From Fuerstiella sp. (lineage in GTDB: Bacteria; Planctomycetota; Planctomycetia; Planctomycetales; Planctomycetaceae), in NCBI GenBank assembly GCA_022843805.1, contig JALHMY010000069.1, positions 1-52,949 on the forward strand: a stretch of 52,949 bases of DNA, in the 5' to 3' direction. Positions 52,461 through 52,949 of the stretch are shown one piece after another. Both the position numbers and the translations under genes were made by a program. The notes beneath the pieces are model-generated. The model did not search any database. It saw only the letters and a program-made list of their open reading frames with translations, and was not told the DNA's origin. Within the stretch, counting starts at the first letter, position 1; every line of letters starts with the position of its first letter.

Positions 52461-52949
52461 CCTCCCCTCCCGCGCAAAACCCTCCCCTCCCGCGCAGCGA
52501 AGCGGAGTGGGAGGGGTCGGCCGAAGGCCGGGGGAGGGCCCGCCGCGTGTTGCACAGACCGCCGTCCCAATAACACGCTCGTCCCGCAGTTCACCCGGCC
52601 CCCTCCCGATCTCGCTGCCGCTCGCTCGACCTCCCCCAGCTTCGCTGGGAGAGGAGGTTTCAATAACCCTCCCCTCAAGCGCAAACCCTCCCCTCCCGCG
52701 CAGCGAAGCGAAGTGGGAGGGGTCGGCCGAAGGCCGGGGGAGGGCCCGCCGCGTGTTGCAGAGACCGCCGTCCCAATAACACCCGCGTCCCGCAGTTCGC
52801 GCGGCCCCCTCCCGATCTCGCTGCCGCTCGCTCGACCTCCCCCAGCTTCGCTGGGAGAGGAGGTTTCAATAACCCTCCCCTCCAGCGCAGAACCCTCCCC
52901 TCCCGCGCAGCGAAGCGAAGTGGGAGGGGTCGGCCGAAGGCCGGGGGAG
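52461..52949. repeat. Tandem array with 206-bp period
   Basis: Two full copies (52477-52682, 52683-52888) and the first 61 bp of a third (52889-52949) are nearly identical and reach the window end. Each unit opens with CTCCCCTCCCGCGCAGCGAAG, includes GGGAGGGGTCGGCCGAAGG, and ends with CCCAGC-TTC-GCTGGG and AGGAGGTTTCAATAACC. Internal inverted repeats could fold on either strand. Open frames run through it on both strands but reflect the repeat, not genes. Confidence 0.95.

Noticed and set aside
52426..52869. Frames in the 206-bp array on both strands
   Set aside because: Pro/Arg-rich translations of the repeat; not genes.

Overview
The window looks like the chromosome of a planctomycete, most likely order Planctomycetales. 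The evidence is a DUF1501 protein, two very large secretins (one with a Gly/Gln-rich barrel insertion), a WD40 protein, a DUF2079 membrane protein, a dihydropteroate-synthase-like protein of the kind found with methanopterin-linked C1 metabolism, and short intergenic repeats of the ACAGATGACACAGAT and CTCCCC types. Base composition is moderately GC-rich. I see no rRNA, tRNA, CRISPR array, transposase or phage module. All assignments come from reading the sequence; no database search was run.

Layout, left to right. 1-770 has no convincing gene. 771-7980 carries a degenerate NtrC-family protein with a strong terminator, a degenerate SGNH-like protein, glutamate dehydrogenase (gdhA), a four-copy 16-bp tandem repeat, a lone cyclic-nucleotide-binding-domain protein, proA and a small exported membrane protein. 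8286-10190 is a translation block: promoter, rpmI, rplT, terminator, pheS. 10411-18510 is a type IV pilus/type II secretion-like envelope module: a PilM+PilN-like fusion, a PilO+GspC/PilP-like protein, a 1329-aa secretin with about nine N1-like repeats, and a lipoprotein. The lipoprotein gene overlaps, tail to tail over 233 bp, a BON-domain gene on the other strand. 19286-23955 holds rfbA, an Ala-rich helical protein overlapping a UbiB/AarF kinase-like gene, and an integral-membrane acyltransferase. 24203-26679 (minus) holds an unrecognised 454-aa protein and an EamA transporter.

26894-31588 (plus) holds a thiolase, a WD40 protein, a CBM9-like/PKD secreted protein and a radical SAM protein. 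31616-34369 (minus) holds a secreted alpha/beta hydrolase and a solitary DUF1501 protein. A flavin-dependent-halogenase-like enzyme (35054-36721) converges on a lipase-like lipoprotein (36708-38675). A DUF2079 membrane protein (38929-41127) converges on a second giant secretin (41227-45510), which starts with TTG. Next come a gamma-glutamylcyclotransferase-like protein, a YbgC-type thioesterase, a duplicated 136-bp element, ndk and carA. The right end holds a DUF3634-like protein, an SDR that has lost its catalytic Ser and Tyr, and a dihydropteroate-synthase-like protein. The window ends inside a tandem array with a 206-bp period.

The functional themes are envelope transport (two secretins of unrelated architecture), glutamate/proline chemistry, translation, and possible pterin/C1 metabolism. 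The best candidates for something under-described are: the compact secretion module with its extended secretin; the Ser/Tyr-less SDR beside the DHPS-like protein; the halogenase-like and radical SAM enzymes; and two proteins (NtrC-like and SGNH-like) whose catalytic residues have been replaced.
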